A stretch of 64,000 bases of DNA. Source: Endocalyx cinctus (taxonomy: Eukaryota; Ascomycota; Sordariomycetes; Amphisphaeriales; Apiosporaceae). Each line of letters starts with the position of its first letter. The stretch's first letter is position 1. The notes below the pieces were generated by a model. It saw only the letters and a list, made by a program, of their open reading frames with translations, was not told the DNA's origin and made no database searches. Positions 23,301 through 35,691 of the stretch are shown here, piece after piece. The position numbers and the translations under genes are program-made. The stretch is from positions 2,294,001 to 2,358,000 of the forward strand of contig BCKC01000009.1 of the NCBI GenBank assembly GCA_001600455.1, in the 5' to 3' direction.

Positions 23301-25821
23301 TTTTTTGCCTTTCCTTCCCGAGAAATTGCCCCATATTTGTTTTCCCCTATCCGTCTTTTTCCATGTGTAATAGAATCGAACTACACGTGCATGTTTGATA
23401 CCTTTGATATGTTTTGTTACCGGATAAAGCTCGGATCCGAATTTGGTGACACCTTCTTCGAATTTTTTCACCTCGGCAGGACTGAGTTCAGGTTCCTTGA
23501 AAGCCGCCTTTTCCACCTTAGAAAGTGCTTTGGATGCTTCTTCGGTGTCGAAATTGTTATTGAACAGAGTGTTTATAGCGACATCGAGAAGGTTGGTAGA
23601 CTGCTTAGGTAGGTTAAATGCAGGGATGAGCTTCTCCTTTGCATCGTCGATGAACTTATCAATAGCCTTGTCGGTGATAGACGCGCCAACAGCATCACTT
23701 GGTTTCCATAGCAGCTGAGCTGAATTGTTCGGATCGTCATTATCGAGATCCTCACCTCGAGCGACGTACCCGGCAGGCTCGTCCTGTATCCATTTCGGCC
23801 GCTTCTCTCTGGCCTGTTTTTCGGCCTCTATGGCAGCAAGAGCCTCTTTTGCGGCTTTGCTATCCTTCTTGCCAACTTTTTTGATCTCAAGGGGCTTCAC
23901 CAGCTTCACCGGTCGTCCAGGCCACGGGAGAACGGTGGCCTGGTGCTTCGGTCCTTGTCGAGAACCGGCCCGGGGATAGATGCGATCATCATAATCCAAG
24001 GCATCTTCCGGTTTACAATGCTGGCCTAAGTACCTGTAGGGCCATAGACTTGCGTGATAAATCTGTTCCGGTGTCGCCGGCTGATGAGAATCATCAATGG
24101 CATCAGTGGGGCTAGTACGACTTGTATCGATTGCGTCGTCTTCTTCATCCCAATTCTCTTCTTCCTCCGGTTCCTGCTGTGGGGTAGAGTAGATTGGGGT
24201 ATGACGAGCTTCCAATTTCTTCTCCTGGGCTCGACTACATGCAGCGCATGCCCATGCAAAACCACGTGAAGGCTTTTTGAGCAATGGCGGCCGCACACAA
24301 TTCATATGATACGTATGCTGGCAAACCGCACAATCGACGGAGTCGTTACTAGATCCATGTTAGCACATCGAACCGACTCTGAAACAATGAAACGGGGGAG
24401 ACAAGGCCTGGGCCTGGGTGTGAATTGTCATGCATAGTGGGGGCAAAATTGTTTTAATTGGACATACCTAGCGCAGTACCCGCTACACCTTTTACACAAC
24501 TTCACGGCACTGGTAAATTCTTTGGACCGACCTTGTTCGACAAGAATATACTTCCACCGCTCATCCAGAACCTTTTTTACCTTTTCAGGCACATTAACAA
24601 TCTGAAAACAAGGTATCACATCGTAATGTTTCTGAATGTAACGATCGTACAATTTTTCAAAAAAGAAATTGTCCGGTTGTTTTCTGTAGAGTTCGTAATT
24701 CTCGATTTCGGCTTTATGGCGGATCTGACATTTACCACGCAATGCAGTCAACGGACTAATATCCGAATGCATCGTAGCAAACACCAATCTCGTATCATTG
24801 ACCTTTTTACCGATATCTTTTGGTCGATAATACCAGTTAATTCGTAGAGCATCCACTGGTTTTTTCTCGTCATTTTGCACATGTAGAAATTCCATGATGC
24901 GCCCTAAATAGTATGGCTCTCCAGGGGGTTCGCACACAAGATAGACGTGATCTACACGCTCAAGTCAGTAAATGAGCATTGAAAATGGACAAAATCGCCA
25001 TTTTTTTATCGCATCTTACCGTTTGCTGCTAAGATTGTTCCATCATCTGCTATCATCTTCCCATCTTTGGGTATTGCACCATGTTTTCCAAAACTGAGCA
25101 TATTGGTTTCCTTATACCCCGTAGTGCCCTGTGTTGTCGCCTGAACAGCACTGCGTCGCATATTCGCAGCAGCAGATGCACCAGAGCTGGCATTATTGGC
25201 ATTATTCTGTGTATTATTCGTGTTCGATTGTGTAGGGGCTTTACGCTTCTTCGACGAACTCGACGAGGTAGGTTGCGTGTGGGAGGTCGTCGAAGTTGTA
25301 GAGTTTGAATCTTTGGTAGTCGCGTTGCTATTGCCATTGCTAGTTTTAGAATCATCACCCGTCGTTCCTTTTCTCGAGGCAGAAATGGTGGCTTTCGGCG
25401 CGTCGCTTGCACCATTCGTGGTCGTGTGAGCGTGTCGCGATGATTTTTTGTGATCTGCCTCTTTTTTCTCTGGGTATGCATCCTCCATATCTATATCCAT
25501 GTCTTTATCCTCTGCATAATTAGGCCGTACTTGTCCCCGATTTCGAGAACGAGTGCCATAAGGAGATGGGCCCGCCATGGCCTCTTTAGAGGAAGAATTT
25601 GAGTTTGATCCCGAAGGAGCTGGTTTAGTCATATGTTGAGAATTTGATGCATTTTCCCCATTGACTTTGGAGTCGGTAGATTTTGATGGTTGAGATGTAG
25701 ATGTAGAAGTAGGGGTGGATGTTGTGTTAGTAGGATGGGATGTTATATGTTGGGCGGAGCTGGTAGTTTTGGATGACGAAGGATTAGACTGGCCATCGGG
25801 GTCGTTGGTCTTTTGTGTCAT
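20397..25821 (-). CDS. snt2: Snt2-like BAH, PHD, SANT and extended-PHD chromatin regulator
   Basis: Five exons (25821-25020, 24951-24468, 24348-22455, 22392-21999, 21934-20397) give 1,703 residues. Order of domains: Ser/Thr/Asn-rich disordered N-terminus (1-250); BAH (about 255-405, VYLVCEPPGEPYYLGRIMEF); PHD1 (about 417-468); a linker with an ELM2-like part (about 553-640); SANT (about 716-768, SPAEVKKFEEGVTKFG); a GATA-like Cys4 finger (about 817-863, CKFCNTKTSRQWRRAP then CRRC); PHD2 (about 1004-1060); an extended PHD (about 1061-1240); and a Pro/Gly/His-rich tail including a polyproline run coded near 21238-21266. This is the architecture of Snt2, which in yeast partners Ecm5 and Rpd3 and binds chromatin under oxidative stress; in filamentous plant pathogens Snt2 affects development and virulence. 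The C-terminal tail is likely disordered. All splice junctions are canonical and in frame. Confidence 0.95.
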
Positions 25822-26353
25822 GGTGGGCGATCAAAGGCGGCGCATCCAAGGTGACACAGAACGCCAAATTATTTTGGCGTGGCAATGCTGGAAACGCTGG
25901 GGTTTTACTACATCCATGAAATTGCGAGTCTAGGCGCCACTCCGATAAAGATGTACTTCATTAGACGAGATTGGCCAAAAGGAAAGTATCTAATGTACCA
26001 GAAAATTGTAAACCACAAGATACGGCGCGTTCCTTACTAACAGTACAAAAGTGTGGGAACGTGATAAAGTTGGATCAAAAAGCTTGTCACAATATCTTGA
26101 GCAAACTATAAAAGTTACGGTGCGTGTACGTGTAGGTAAATGAGATGAATACGAGTGGACGGGGAATGAAAGTACAGGTAAATGGAATATTTAGGAACAA
26201 TTCTACCAGGATGAATATCCTAATAATTTGTGTTGGGTGAGAGGCTGAAAGAAGAAAGTGTGGAGCATAAAGAAAAACAAGGAGTCGAATGCATGTGTGT
26301 GTGTGAATGTAAGTGTAGTCAAGGGAGGGAGAAATTATGGTTATGTATGTATT

Positions 26354-26355
26354 TA

Positions 26356-26396
<41 letters not shown>

Positions 26397-26406
26397 AAAA
26401 AAAAAA
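26354..26406. repeat. Compound microsatellite (TG)n-(GA)n-(A)n
   Basis: An uninterrupted TG repeat runs directly into a GA repeat and then an A run. All are read directly from the sequence, in the spacer upstream of snt2. Confidence 0.95.
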
Positions 26407-26930
26407 GAGTGCGTGTGTGTGCAGAATGGAAAGTAAGAAGGTAGAGAAAAGGTAGGGGAAGGATGAGAAACGTGATACGATGCGGGATGGGTCAATAAAG
26501 AGAGAAGAAGAGAGAGAGAGCAAGAGTTGAGATGTTTAAAGGTCAAAGTGAGCCAAGCATAGGCCAGGTCTACCGGGGTCTTAAATGGAAGTTTGAGGCG
26601 GCGGAATAGGAAGTAGAATGTAAGGTAGGCAGATCCCCATGACAATCAAATAGTCAACCGGTGTCCACACGAACTAACGACTAATAAGTAAGTGTATCAT
26701 GGCCTATGGGAAATACGTAGGAGGAGATATATATATACTATGTATATATATCTATACTATATGTAATAGTACTAATCGCGTTCTGTGTCAGAACACCTGA
26801 GTTTCTTCCGGTAGTATTGGTAGATGTGTAAATAAAAGAAACATACGAGTTATCAGACTTTCAACAAAGTCGCCCAAGTGAGAATTACACGTAGGTACTT
26901 AGGTAGGTTACGCGAGGTAAGTAATAATAT

Positions 26931-26965
26931 GATGTAGGATGTAGGATGTAGGATGTGGGATGTAG
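26931..26965. repeat. Tandem repeat, 5 x 7 bp (GATGTAG)
   Basis: Five consecutive 7-bp units, four identical (GATGTAG) and one with a single change (GATGTGG), are visible in spacer DNA. Confidence 0.95.
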
Positions 26966-28593
26966 GGATATATATCTAGCAGCCGGTGTGCCTAGATGCG
27001 ACGATAGATCGGCTAGCTGGATAGATAAATTCATTACATGTAAATCAAATTTCTCGGCCACATACGTGAAGGCATGTTAGTAGGTAGCGTTAGTAAAAGG
27101 CATTGGCTTACATATTATATACTACTTAAGTATGTAGTGTATATAAATTTAGGACTACGAGAATAAGGACAACCTAGCTAAATAGAGCTAACTTTGATGC
27201 AAACGTGCCAAAAAGACACTCGGGATATACTCTTCTTTTCATGGATAGGCATAGGCATAGGCATATATAAAAGTTTGTTCAAATGTGAAATGAATATTTA
27301 TATTTACGAGATACGCAGTACTTATCTTACAGAAGTAGATCGAGTAATAAAGATGATTAGAAAATTTGGGGTTTGAGGGTCATTATTGGCAGTCAGCATA
27401 CCATAATACGTATACGTGCGTACATGGACAGGGACAGGAACAAGTAGCTTGATCTTGGGGAGAAAATGTTTGGGGGAGGGGGTTTTATGCCGGTGTGGGT
27501 GGTTTGAGAAGAACAGAAGAACAGACAGAGGGCAAAAAAAAAAAAACATAAGATTGACTATAAAATCGTGGCGGGATATTGAATTCACGCTTGAGAGTAT
27601 CATGCTTGGTAGACGGGACCCCTAATGAACAAATCAAAGCAGAGGAGGGATGGAATCAAGTACAAGTATACAAAGTACATGATGGATATGTGTAGTAGTG
27701 GTATGGATATGCTATAAGAATCTGTCAATAGGCTACTTTTACTAGGGAAATAACTGCCATGTCATCTCTTTATTCAATTTTTTTTTTCTTCGGGCAATAG
27801 TATTGATTGTCACTGGGGTTGGAGTATAAGTATTAGATACTTTATATAATGAAGATAAATAAGGTAAATTGAAATTATTACATGATAAATCTGACGCGAT
27901 ATGATGTACAGGATACATACTAAACTAAGACACCCTACAACCTTAGACAAGGTTTGGACAGGCTGCGTAAAGTGAGTGTGGGGCGCTTGAAGTCTCGCCT
28001 TGGAAGTCCACCACCTGGGCATCGTCTACATCCGTACCTAGGATAGATAGGGACCCCTGTCATGACCAACCAACTTGCATCTCCGACTAAAATGCTGCAT
28101 GTTCTTTTCAACTTCACCTCATCATTCTGGGGGTAGGGGATCCTATTCATTTGATCATTCCCAATTCATTTTCTATTTATTTTTTAACTATCGTCATCTT
28201 GATACACGCACGTATAAACCTATTTAAGTTTTTACTTATCTCTCTTTCTCTCATTGTTCGCCCTTCTGACCAAGACTTATTCAATCTGTAAATCCTTACA
28301 TAGTAATTTATGATTCAAGGCTAATCTACACTTCAAAGGTCTTTTTTTTTCCTAGGGGGATAAGAGGTTAAAAAAAAAATCTATACATTTAGGGGTTTGA
28401 GGAAAGACAGTTCTTATCATCTTTACAACTGACGTTATTCTACCATCCATAACCTTTTTCTCTCTCTCTCTTAGGCTGCTATGTTACTTAATAATTCCTT
28501 GAGTGCTTATCATAACAATAAAACACCCTCGTAGATTTGTCCAGTCGTGGCTGTTTTGCCATTTATCCTTGATCATCACGTTCATACCAAAAA

Positions 28594-28594
28594 N
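28594..28594. other. Undetermined base (N) in an A homopolymer
   Basis: A single N lies within a run of more than 20 A. It is best read as unresolved homopolymer length. Confidence 0.95.
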
Positions 28595-30755
28595 AAAAAA
28601 AAAAAAAAAAAAGGCAAAGAAGCTTTTTCGTATTCCCACTACAATGGCTTCATTGAAAATTCCAGAGCAAATAAATAATGTCTGATTTTGAATGACTAAA
28701 ATATCGTATGTTGATAGACTGAATGTTATTCTATGCCCCTACATCTTTACACTTGCTCTTTCAGGACGGAATACTCCGGTCGGCTGTAGGCAGTGTGGTA
28801 CGCCACATAAATCGACCAACTTTTTATTTTCTGCCACAATACCCCTGAATAATAATTCAAGCGAAACGCTTTATACCGGAACCATGGAAATAATAATTAA
28901 CACAACTTGTTGTACATATAGAAGTCAATTAAAGTGTCGTTGGCAGCGATTGATATATTCGATCTTCAGGCGAAGTTAACCACAAGGTGCACGTAGTAGG
29001 TAATTAGGACTGGTTGGTTGGCCCCCACTTGAAACTCCGAAAAATGCCCACATGGGACAGGGTTGTTTTAATTTGCGGTATGTTACGCTTGCGCCAAAAC
29101 TGTCACAGCAATTTTTTTTTTTCATGTTTATTATGATATAGGCGGCATTCAATACTATGAATAAAGGCCAAATAAACAATTACACCTATCTTCGTTTCCT
29201 AGTGTAGAGATAGTACTTAAAGACTACGGAGAGAAATTATTCGGTCCCAATTTGGTAGGTTTTTTTTTTATACCACATGGACCGACTGGGTTTGGGGCAC
29301 TTGAGTATCAGTGGATAATTTACTTACATAGTAAGTAGATACATCATACCCACACGATCAAAGTTCCTTAATTGCGACATTATTGCCATCAATCATAAGT
29401 TATTTTCAACATCTCGTCATTAAGTTAATCGCGCCCATTCTGGAAAGAAAAGACGAAGAAAAAACCGAGTAACTCGGTTGAGCTCACAGCTATAAAGCTA
29501 GAACTCGAAATTGGATTTCTTTGGATCTCCCTTGTTTGATGAACATCCTGAAGATCGCCCGTGTAGATGGGGCTACGCCCATTACTAAACGAGGACAATG
29601 ATAGCGGCAGGTGAGCTATCAATAGCATTATGCACACCCTTAAAGAACTACCTAGGTATCTTTATGGGGAAACATTTCATTACATACGTAGGTCAAGTAG
29701 TAAAGTTCACGGTTATCTCTGGGAGCCTACCTCGGATGCTTACTCATTAATAAGTATTAGTAGGTACGTAACTTTGAAATGGTACAAACCCTAATGGGAT
29801 CACAGCAGGCTAGCGTCCTGGCGTCCTAGCTGTAACAACCATCGTCAAAGGAACGATGCGCAACGCCACGTCAGGGCGTAAAACGGTTAAGGGTGGGTGA
29901 GTCGCGCATACGTATACTAAAGTGCATAGTATATAAGTAAAGTGCCTAGGCAGCTAGGTAGGTATTCAGGTAGGGTAGGCAGATATGCTTATAGGCAATT
30001 TCGGTATGTCTTCACGTTTATTCATTCCAACCATCTCAAAATGCTCACCATATATTATCTCATTCATTAGCTTACATTGGCCACGATATTACCAGATATA
30101 ATTAAAATATATGTACTCTATACATACTATGTACATTATACATACATAATAAGACTTGAAAGGAATATATACCCTGATTTATACATATATACAATATTAG
30201 CTATACATATATGTCAGGATAAATAAATATTTCAGATAAAGTGGGTCAATCGGCGCCGATGTCATGGTAGTTTCCGATGTCCGCAACCCGACTACAAATG
30301 TGAAATCTTAAACGGATTATACCGACAGTTCAGGCCATAGCGTACCAAACTCTTGAATGTAAACAACAACGAAATAATAGCAAGTAAGTAATGAATATAC
30401 CATTAAAAATATGTGTACATGTAATGATAATTTCACGATACAAGCATTAACAACAAAATCATTGGATGGAGGTTGGACGCGTAACATCCGAAACAATTTC
30501 TCAGATTTGTGCCCTCTTATGAGCAACTAAAAAAAGTAAGAGAAATGGGACCCCCTGTGGGCCCCTCAATATGTTCAGCGCTAGAATCCTTTGTTTGCCC
30601 CCCCTCTAAACAAGAAGACGGCCGTAAATGAGGACTTTGGTGCGCGTATTATTTTTTTATTTTTTATTTTTTTTCATTTCTAATATACTCGAGTTTTAAT
30701 CGACGACGAGATTTTTAAAGTAAATATCAATTAGCATTTTTAATATACCACTATC

Positions 30756-31701
30756 ATGGATGATTCTAAGGGTCTATCGATTGCCATCGAGGAGGCCAGG
30801 ATAGGCTACGAAGAAGGAGGCGTCCCGGTGAGACAAGGAAGCGGATGGTGATGAAAAGAGAAATGAGATAAAAAAAAAAAAAAAAATACAGTCTGCTAAT
30901 TACTTTCAGATCGGCGCTGCCCTCATCGCAGCAGACGGTAAAGTTCTCGGTCGTGGACATAATATGAGAGTTCAAAAAGGAAATCCCATCCTACACGTGA
31001 GTGTAATTCTACATATTTTCTGTATTTAAATTTATATCGACCATTGGTTGTTTTCTTAGAAACATACCATTTATGCATTTTACGTCCCGTCGTAAAGATT
31101 TTGAGACTCATCCGTGGATGATTGAGAGAGAGGGGGGGCGAGTGAAACGGGTAATTAATACGGCCAGCTGACTGTTACTGACTGTTATTAGGGTGAGACG
31201 TCGTGCTTGCAGAATGCAGGCCGTCTGCCCTCGTCAGCATATGCGGGCGCCACCATGTACACGACATTATCGCCTTGTGATATGTGTTAGTTTTTTTTCC
31301 CTCCGTCCCCTGTCTTTTTTCTTCATAGTAGCCCTGTCATAAACGTATTTTATTATCATCACTATTATTATTTTCTCTCGTTTCTTACGTTCTCCAAAGG
31401 CACCGGAGCATGTCTCCTCTACGGAATCGCGCGTGTAGTTATCGGAGAGAACAAAACTTTTGTAGGCGGCGAATCTTATTTACAGAAACGAGGTGTAGAG
31501 GTCGTCGTCCTCGATAATGCCGAATGCAAGGATTTGATGGATAAGTTCATCGCTGAAAAACCCGACGTCTGGTTAGCGAAAGCCCCCCCCCCTTTTCTTT
31601 TTATATACTTCTTATTTTCTGTTCGAGTAACTGAATATTTACGGTCCCCTAGGAACGAGGATATTGGCGTTGAGGAGAGGGTGTTTTCGAAGGAGGCTTA
31701 G
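30756..31701 (+). CDS. fcy1: Cytosine deaminase
   Basis: Five exons (30756-30827, 30910-30996, 31192-31285, 31400-31571, 31653-31701) give 157 residues, against 158 for yeast Fcy1. The enzyme converts cytosine to uracil in pyrimidine salvage and activates the drug 5-fluorocytosine. The zinc site is visible: HGE (His and catalytic Glu, at the exon 2/3 junction) and SPCDMC (the two Cys ligands, at the exon 3/4 junction). The family tail KPDVWNEDIGVEE is present. Four introns in a 157-codon gene are many for this neighbourhood; the second is 195 bp and the others 81-114 bp. Donors are GTGAGA, GTGAGT, GTTAGT and GTTAGC. Two of the introns interrupt the active-site coding. Confidence 0.94.
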
Positions 31702-32148
31702 GGGCTTAGGTGATAAAGAAACCAACCCAATAATAGTGGCTAGCGAATGGCGACGATAGAAGGCATGTTATGTAAATATTAGCATTCCTTGCAACAATAG
31801 AGTAACCCAAATTCTAGCTAGACAAGCCCTAAATTCTAAAGTATAGTACAGTGATATATCTACTTTCAAATATTCTGTTTTTCCTTGAATTTGTGTGTAT
31901 TGGAACAGCATTGGGTCTTACTCTTCATTCGAAGATTGAATGGCGATCCCTAGATTGTAAAATGATTACATCTAACGGATTGAGCATAGACAGAAACCCT
32001 ATTGCGATTGTAAAGGTCCTCGGCAGTGACGACAAATAACGGGTAGCACTTGGCTAGGGGAAAAGGTTTCCTAATGACCCTAATATTCATATTTAGAAGG
32101 ATGTATAAATCCAACACAACTCAGGCAGGTCATCTGTGCATATTAATC
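31702..32148. other. Convergent 3' spacer
   Basis: Short AT-rich spacer between the stop codons of the cytosine deaminase (+) and GPATCH11-like (-) genes. Nothing else seen. Confidence 0.6.
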
Positions 32149-33174
32149 TCAATCATGATCCTCCTCCGCAACTCCAGGACACCCATCCATACCATCATCC
32201 GGATACGCATATTTACACCAGAAGCAATAACGATGCTCGCTCCGTAAATATCCCACCAACCGTCTCAGCCTTTCGGAAGCCTCGAGCGCGTTGAACTCGT
32301 CCAGCTCAGGATCGTCCTCCTCCTCGGGCTCCGTATCTTCCACGTACCGCGATATGGTTCTGCCTACGGCCTGCTTGTCGTCATCTTCCTCGAGGTCGTC
32401 CTCGTACGTCGGTAAGCGCGTCTTCCCCGCCGCCGTGACGGACGAGCTCTGCTCTAAGTCGTGGCGCATACGGCGCTCGCGTTCTTTTTCCTCCCGCTGC
32501 CGGACTAGTCCTCGGTAGACGACGGGGATGGATTTCAGCGGTCTCTTGTGCGGAGTTTTTCCTTTCTTCTCTGACGGCGACGGTGACGTTCCGCCGCCGC
32601 CTTCTTCGCCGTCATGTTTATTATCCTCGTTGACCCCCTCAGGTAAAAGTTCTTCATCCATACGTTCGCATACTTTCATAGCGGCATATATCTGCCTCTC
32701 CAACCTAGCTTCCTCACGCTCCCTCCTGACCCTCTCCCGAAACTCATTTTCGTCAGCTTTCAGCTTCTTCTCGCGCCCGTTCGCGGCATCGTTGATCTTT
32801 CGTTTCTTCTCGGAATCGAGACCGATCCCGCCGCGATCTTCCTTCATTTGGACGGAGATGGGTTCTAGTCTGGCCTCCTCGCCAGATTTTTGACTTCCTA
32901 GCGCATTTCCCTTGACGAAACCCATCTTGGCCATCATGGCTAGGCCTTTGCTTTTCTTGGCCTGGGCTCCCTCGAGCATGGAACGCGACAGGACGGCCTC
33001 GCGTTCCTCGCGTTCTTGCGCTTCCTGCTCGGCTTTTGATTTTACGCGGCCCTTGATTTCACCCTCGCGCTTTAGGCGCTGACGTCGCTGCAGTGATGTC
33101 TCGGTCTTTCTGCTGGGCTGCTCTTCTTCTCCGAACGTCATGTTCATGTAGTCGTCTTCATCGTCGGATGCCAT
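32149..33174 (-). CDS. GPATCH11-like protein (G-patch-like segment plus DUF4187)
   Basis: A single exon of 341 residues. The start is ATG at 33174 (MASDDEDDYMNMTFG); the codon before it is GTG, not ATG. The N-terminus is acidic, then basic and helical. A G-patch-like stretch lies at about 78-125 (MMAKMGFVKGNALG, then GGIGLDSEKKRK). A long charged coiled-coil region follows. The C-terminal module (about 298-341) has the DUF4187 signature: LRRLVGYLRSEHRYCFWC, YPDDGMDGCPG. This two-part layout is that of GPATCH11, whose human form is reported at kinetochores and whose G-patch is expected to act on an RNA helicase. The helicase partner in fungi is not known to me. The Met-Phe-Gly start of the acidic region matches the family. 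Confidence 0.85.
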   Translation of the reverse strand: MASDDEDDYMNMTFGEEEQPSRKTETSLQRRQRLKREGEIKGRVKSKAEQEAQEREEREAVLSRSMLEGAQAKKSKGLAMMAKMGFVKGNALGSQKSGEEARLEPISVQMKEDRGGIGLDSEKKRKINDAANGREKKLKADENEFRERVRREREEARLERQIYAAMKVCERMDEELLPEGVNEDNKHDGEEGGGGTSPSPSEKKGKTPHKRPLKSIPVVYRGLVRQREEKERERRMRHDLEQSSSVTAAGKTRLPTYEDDLEEDDDKQAVGRTISRYVEDTEPEEEDDPELDEFNALEASERLRRLVGYLRSEHRYCFWCKYAYPDDGMDGCPGVAEEDHD

Positions 33175-33737
33175 CACGCGCAGCTTTAGGTGGTTGCCGG
33201 GCTCCTAGACAAGGCCGAGTCTTATATTGAATGGTTTGTATTACAAATTTTATTTTGGTCGCATAAAAATGGCTTCTTATCCGTTCGAAGTAGGTGTTCA
33301 GGGCAATGGTATATACCATTCACGTTTGATTGTTGAATTTTTGAGTTGAACGTAGAAGGGAAAGTGGGGCGATCAACTCAATTCATAGATTGTTATATAT
33401 GAAGTAAAATGGATTCTTCTATTCACGTAGACTTTACAATCAAATCATGTTCAATTACTAGGTAAGTGTTTCAGTATTTGTATACACAAATGATATATTC
33501 AATTCTGAGAGAAAGATGCTGTGAATCTATAATACTATGTTTTAATCCAGAATCGCTTGTATCCTTAACGCTAGTGGCGCCGTTCGCTGTCTGTCAGCGA
33601 AAGCCACACACGTACTCAAACCTCTCATTAATTACAGCATACAGCATATACCAAACCATGATAATATACACAGAATGAAACATTAAAAAAGAACAAAGGA
33701 AAAGAAAAAACCCAAATATACATTTAATACCCCCTCT
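33175..33737. other. Spacer upstream of the GPATCH11-like gene
   Basis: AT-rich sequence between the start of the GPATCH11-like gene and the stop of the kinase gene, both on the minus strand. It should hold the promoter of the former. No gene seen. Confidence 0.6.
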
Positions 33738-35027
33738 TTAGGATTCGTCGTCAGGTAATTCGTCGATAACTTGCTCCACTATAGCTATCAATTCGTCGAT
33801 ATCTGGCCGTTCGGCCGGTTCGACCTGTAAACATTTCCGGACTACGTCTTTGATGAGATCGCTAATCACGCCATCTTCAGCGCCTGCGCCGGCGCTGGCA
33901 CCTACGGGGGTCTTCCCCCTCTTCTGCCCTTTGGGGCCTTCGTCGGGGAATCGCCAATCTCCGCCGAGCACGCACATGCTCAAACTGCCACCGGTCTCGT
34001 CGCTCCGCATCTCGAATGGCGACTTCCCTACCAGGCACGCGTACAGAGTACAGCCAAGCGACCATATGTCCACTTTAGTATCAATGACGGTGCCGGTTTT
34101 CACGTCGAACAGCTCCGGTGCTCGGTAAGGCATGGTACTGTGCTCGGCGGCTATGTCTTGTGTGGCAATGGCGAGAGAGCGCGATGTGATGGGAATGGGC
34201 GACTCGGCGACGGATCCGAGATCCATGATAATAGGTTGCGCACCGGTATCGTCGATCATGATATTTCCTAAACCGTTCATCATCAGTCAGTACGACCATT
34301 CTTTTACGCGATATACCGATGTTTCCGGAAGCTTACCTGGCTTGATATCCCTGTGTGCATACGACCTGTGTTCGCCGGGTGCGACGACTTGTTCTTCTAC
34401 CATTAAAGGTCTGGCCTGTTCCGTCTCGTCATCGGCATCGGCAGCGGCTACGGCTTTGTTTCTCCTTCCCCTTCCGCTCGGCCCGCCCATGTCTTCCTCG
34501 CCGGCCTTCGCGTTGCCCATTTCCATACGCTCGCCACCGGCCGGTGCTTTGTAATTGTGCATTGACTTCATTGCCTTGCATACTCCGAGGAATAGGTGCA
34601 TGAGCTCTTTCTCCGGGAATCGCGTGTGGTTGACTAAATTCGCGTTTATGATATCTTGTAGGTTCCCTCTCCTGTAGTATGGTAATAATATGTAAACCGT
34701 CTTCGCGTCCGCGTCGTTCCGTTCTGTGGCGATGGAGTAGTCGACGCTATGGATAACAGCCGGAGCATGCGCGAAGGTCTTGTACGCTTCAACCTCTTTC
34801 ATCGCCTGTTGAACCGACTCGGCGCCGAAGGGACATCGGATTTTTTTTAAGGCGAAAAGCTCAGCGGTCGCTGTATCTTGTACGAGGTATACATAACTGA
34901 AACCACCTTCTCCGAGGAGACGCAGGATTTTGAACGATCGACTGTTGATTTTGAGGGTCGGGGAGCCGGGGAAGCAGTTCAGGCAATTGCCGAAAGAATA
35001 AAATAAATCTAGCAGAAGCTGCGCCAT
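33738..35027 (-). CDS. env7: Env7/STK16-type serine/threonine protein kinase (NAK family)
   Basis: Two exons (35027-34337, 34267-33738) give 406 residues. The N-terminus has Cys15 and Cys18 in NCLNCFPGSP, likely palmitoylation sites that anchor the kinase to vacuole or Golgi membranes, as known for yeast Env7 and human STK16. Kinase motifs in order: Gly loop LGEGGFSYVYLV (38-49), lysine in FALKKI (about 61), a roughly 70-residue low-complexity insert before the catalytic loop (Gly/Ala/Asp-rich), catalytic loop HRDIKPGN interrupted by the intron, DLG in place of DFG (as in STK16), APE, then DIWSLGCTLYACLVGKSPFE. The C-lobe contains another Gly/Ala-rich insert (PVGASAGAGAEDG). In yeast Env7 restrains vacuole fusion. 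The head-to-head partner is trm82. Confidence 0.93.
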
Positions 35028-35691
35028 GGCGAGCTGAATGACAGAGAGATATGTGTTTCTTTATTCAATTCTTCTACAATCGGCTGGACTTTGAACAAAT
35101 TTATGGGATAACTTCGTACTGCCTTGGTGTAGAGAATTGGAATATTATATGGTATATTTCATATGTGGAAATGAGTGAATGTCAAGTTTATCATAAGTTG
35201 TCCTTAGAACTTCCAAAATAACACAAGGTCTGATTACGTTGTAACACAGCTCCCTCAGCTGCGCCATATGCATCTAAGGAGCACAAATACTCCTCTTAAA
35301 TGCATGTTCGTAACTATGCTGATAAGAAGTATCAAATACTATATTTATTGCATAGTCATTATGTGAACATATTGACAAAGTTCATGATCTCGATTTTATT
35401 TCCTATTATTTTCTCTTAAATAAAAATGAGATCGTGAAATACATGTACCTGAGTAGAATATCTTGTTTATTAAGTTTTCTGATTTCGTATAAAGTTTGTT
35501 GGAAATAGAACGTTGATTAAAAGGTCAAATAGGAATAGTCTTCACCTAGCACATTTTCGTCTAAATTTTTTTCCCCCTTTCGTCACTCAGCTTAAAAAAA
35601 AAATCCCACCCCACTTAGAAATAACAACCAAAGTAGAAAAAGAAAGGAGAGAAGAAAAAAAAGAAGAGGGAGAACCTTATCCCAACGAAAT
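35028..35691. promoter_or_regulatory. Divergent promoter region, env7/trm82
   Basis: A 664-bp AT-rich region separates the two start codons. The trm82 side ends in a polypurine leader (about 35630-35690). No distinct operator could be picked by eye. Confidence 0.45.

Larger units (their letters stand above)
25822..30755. other. Gene-poor 4.9 kb region between snt2 and the cytosine deaminase gene
   Basis: I find no supportable protein or tRNA gene. The region is AT-rich, with microsatellites (26354-26406), a 7-bp tandem repeat (26931-26965), GGCATA triplication near 27246-27264, an N inside an A run (28594), and scattered CCTAGG/GGTAC words (26892-26915, 29646-29655, 29943-29977). The first 1-2 kb left of the deaminase and right of snt2 must hold the divergent promoters. 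The short frames here show no conserved motifs. Confidence 0.5.

Noticed and set aside
27935..28150. 71-codon minus-strand frame in the gene-poor region
   Set aside because: It has no recognisable motif and no splice-linked neighbours; it is compatible with chance.
30100..30240. TATACATA-rich stretch as a possible miniature transposon
   Set aside because: No terminal inverted repeat pair or target duplication could be defined; it looks like simple AT-rich sequence.
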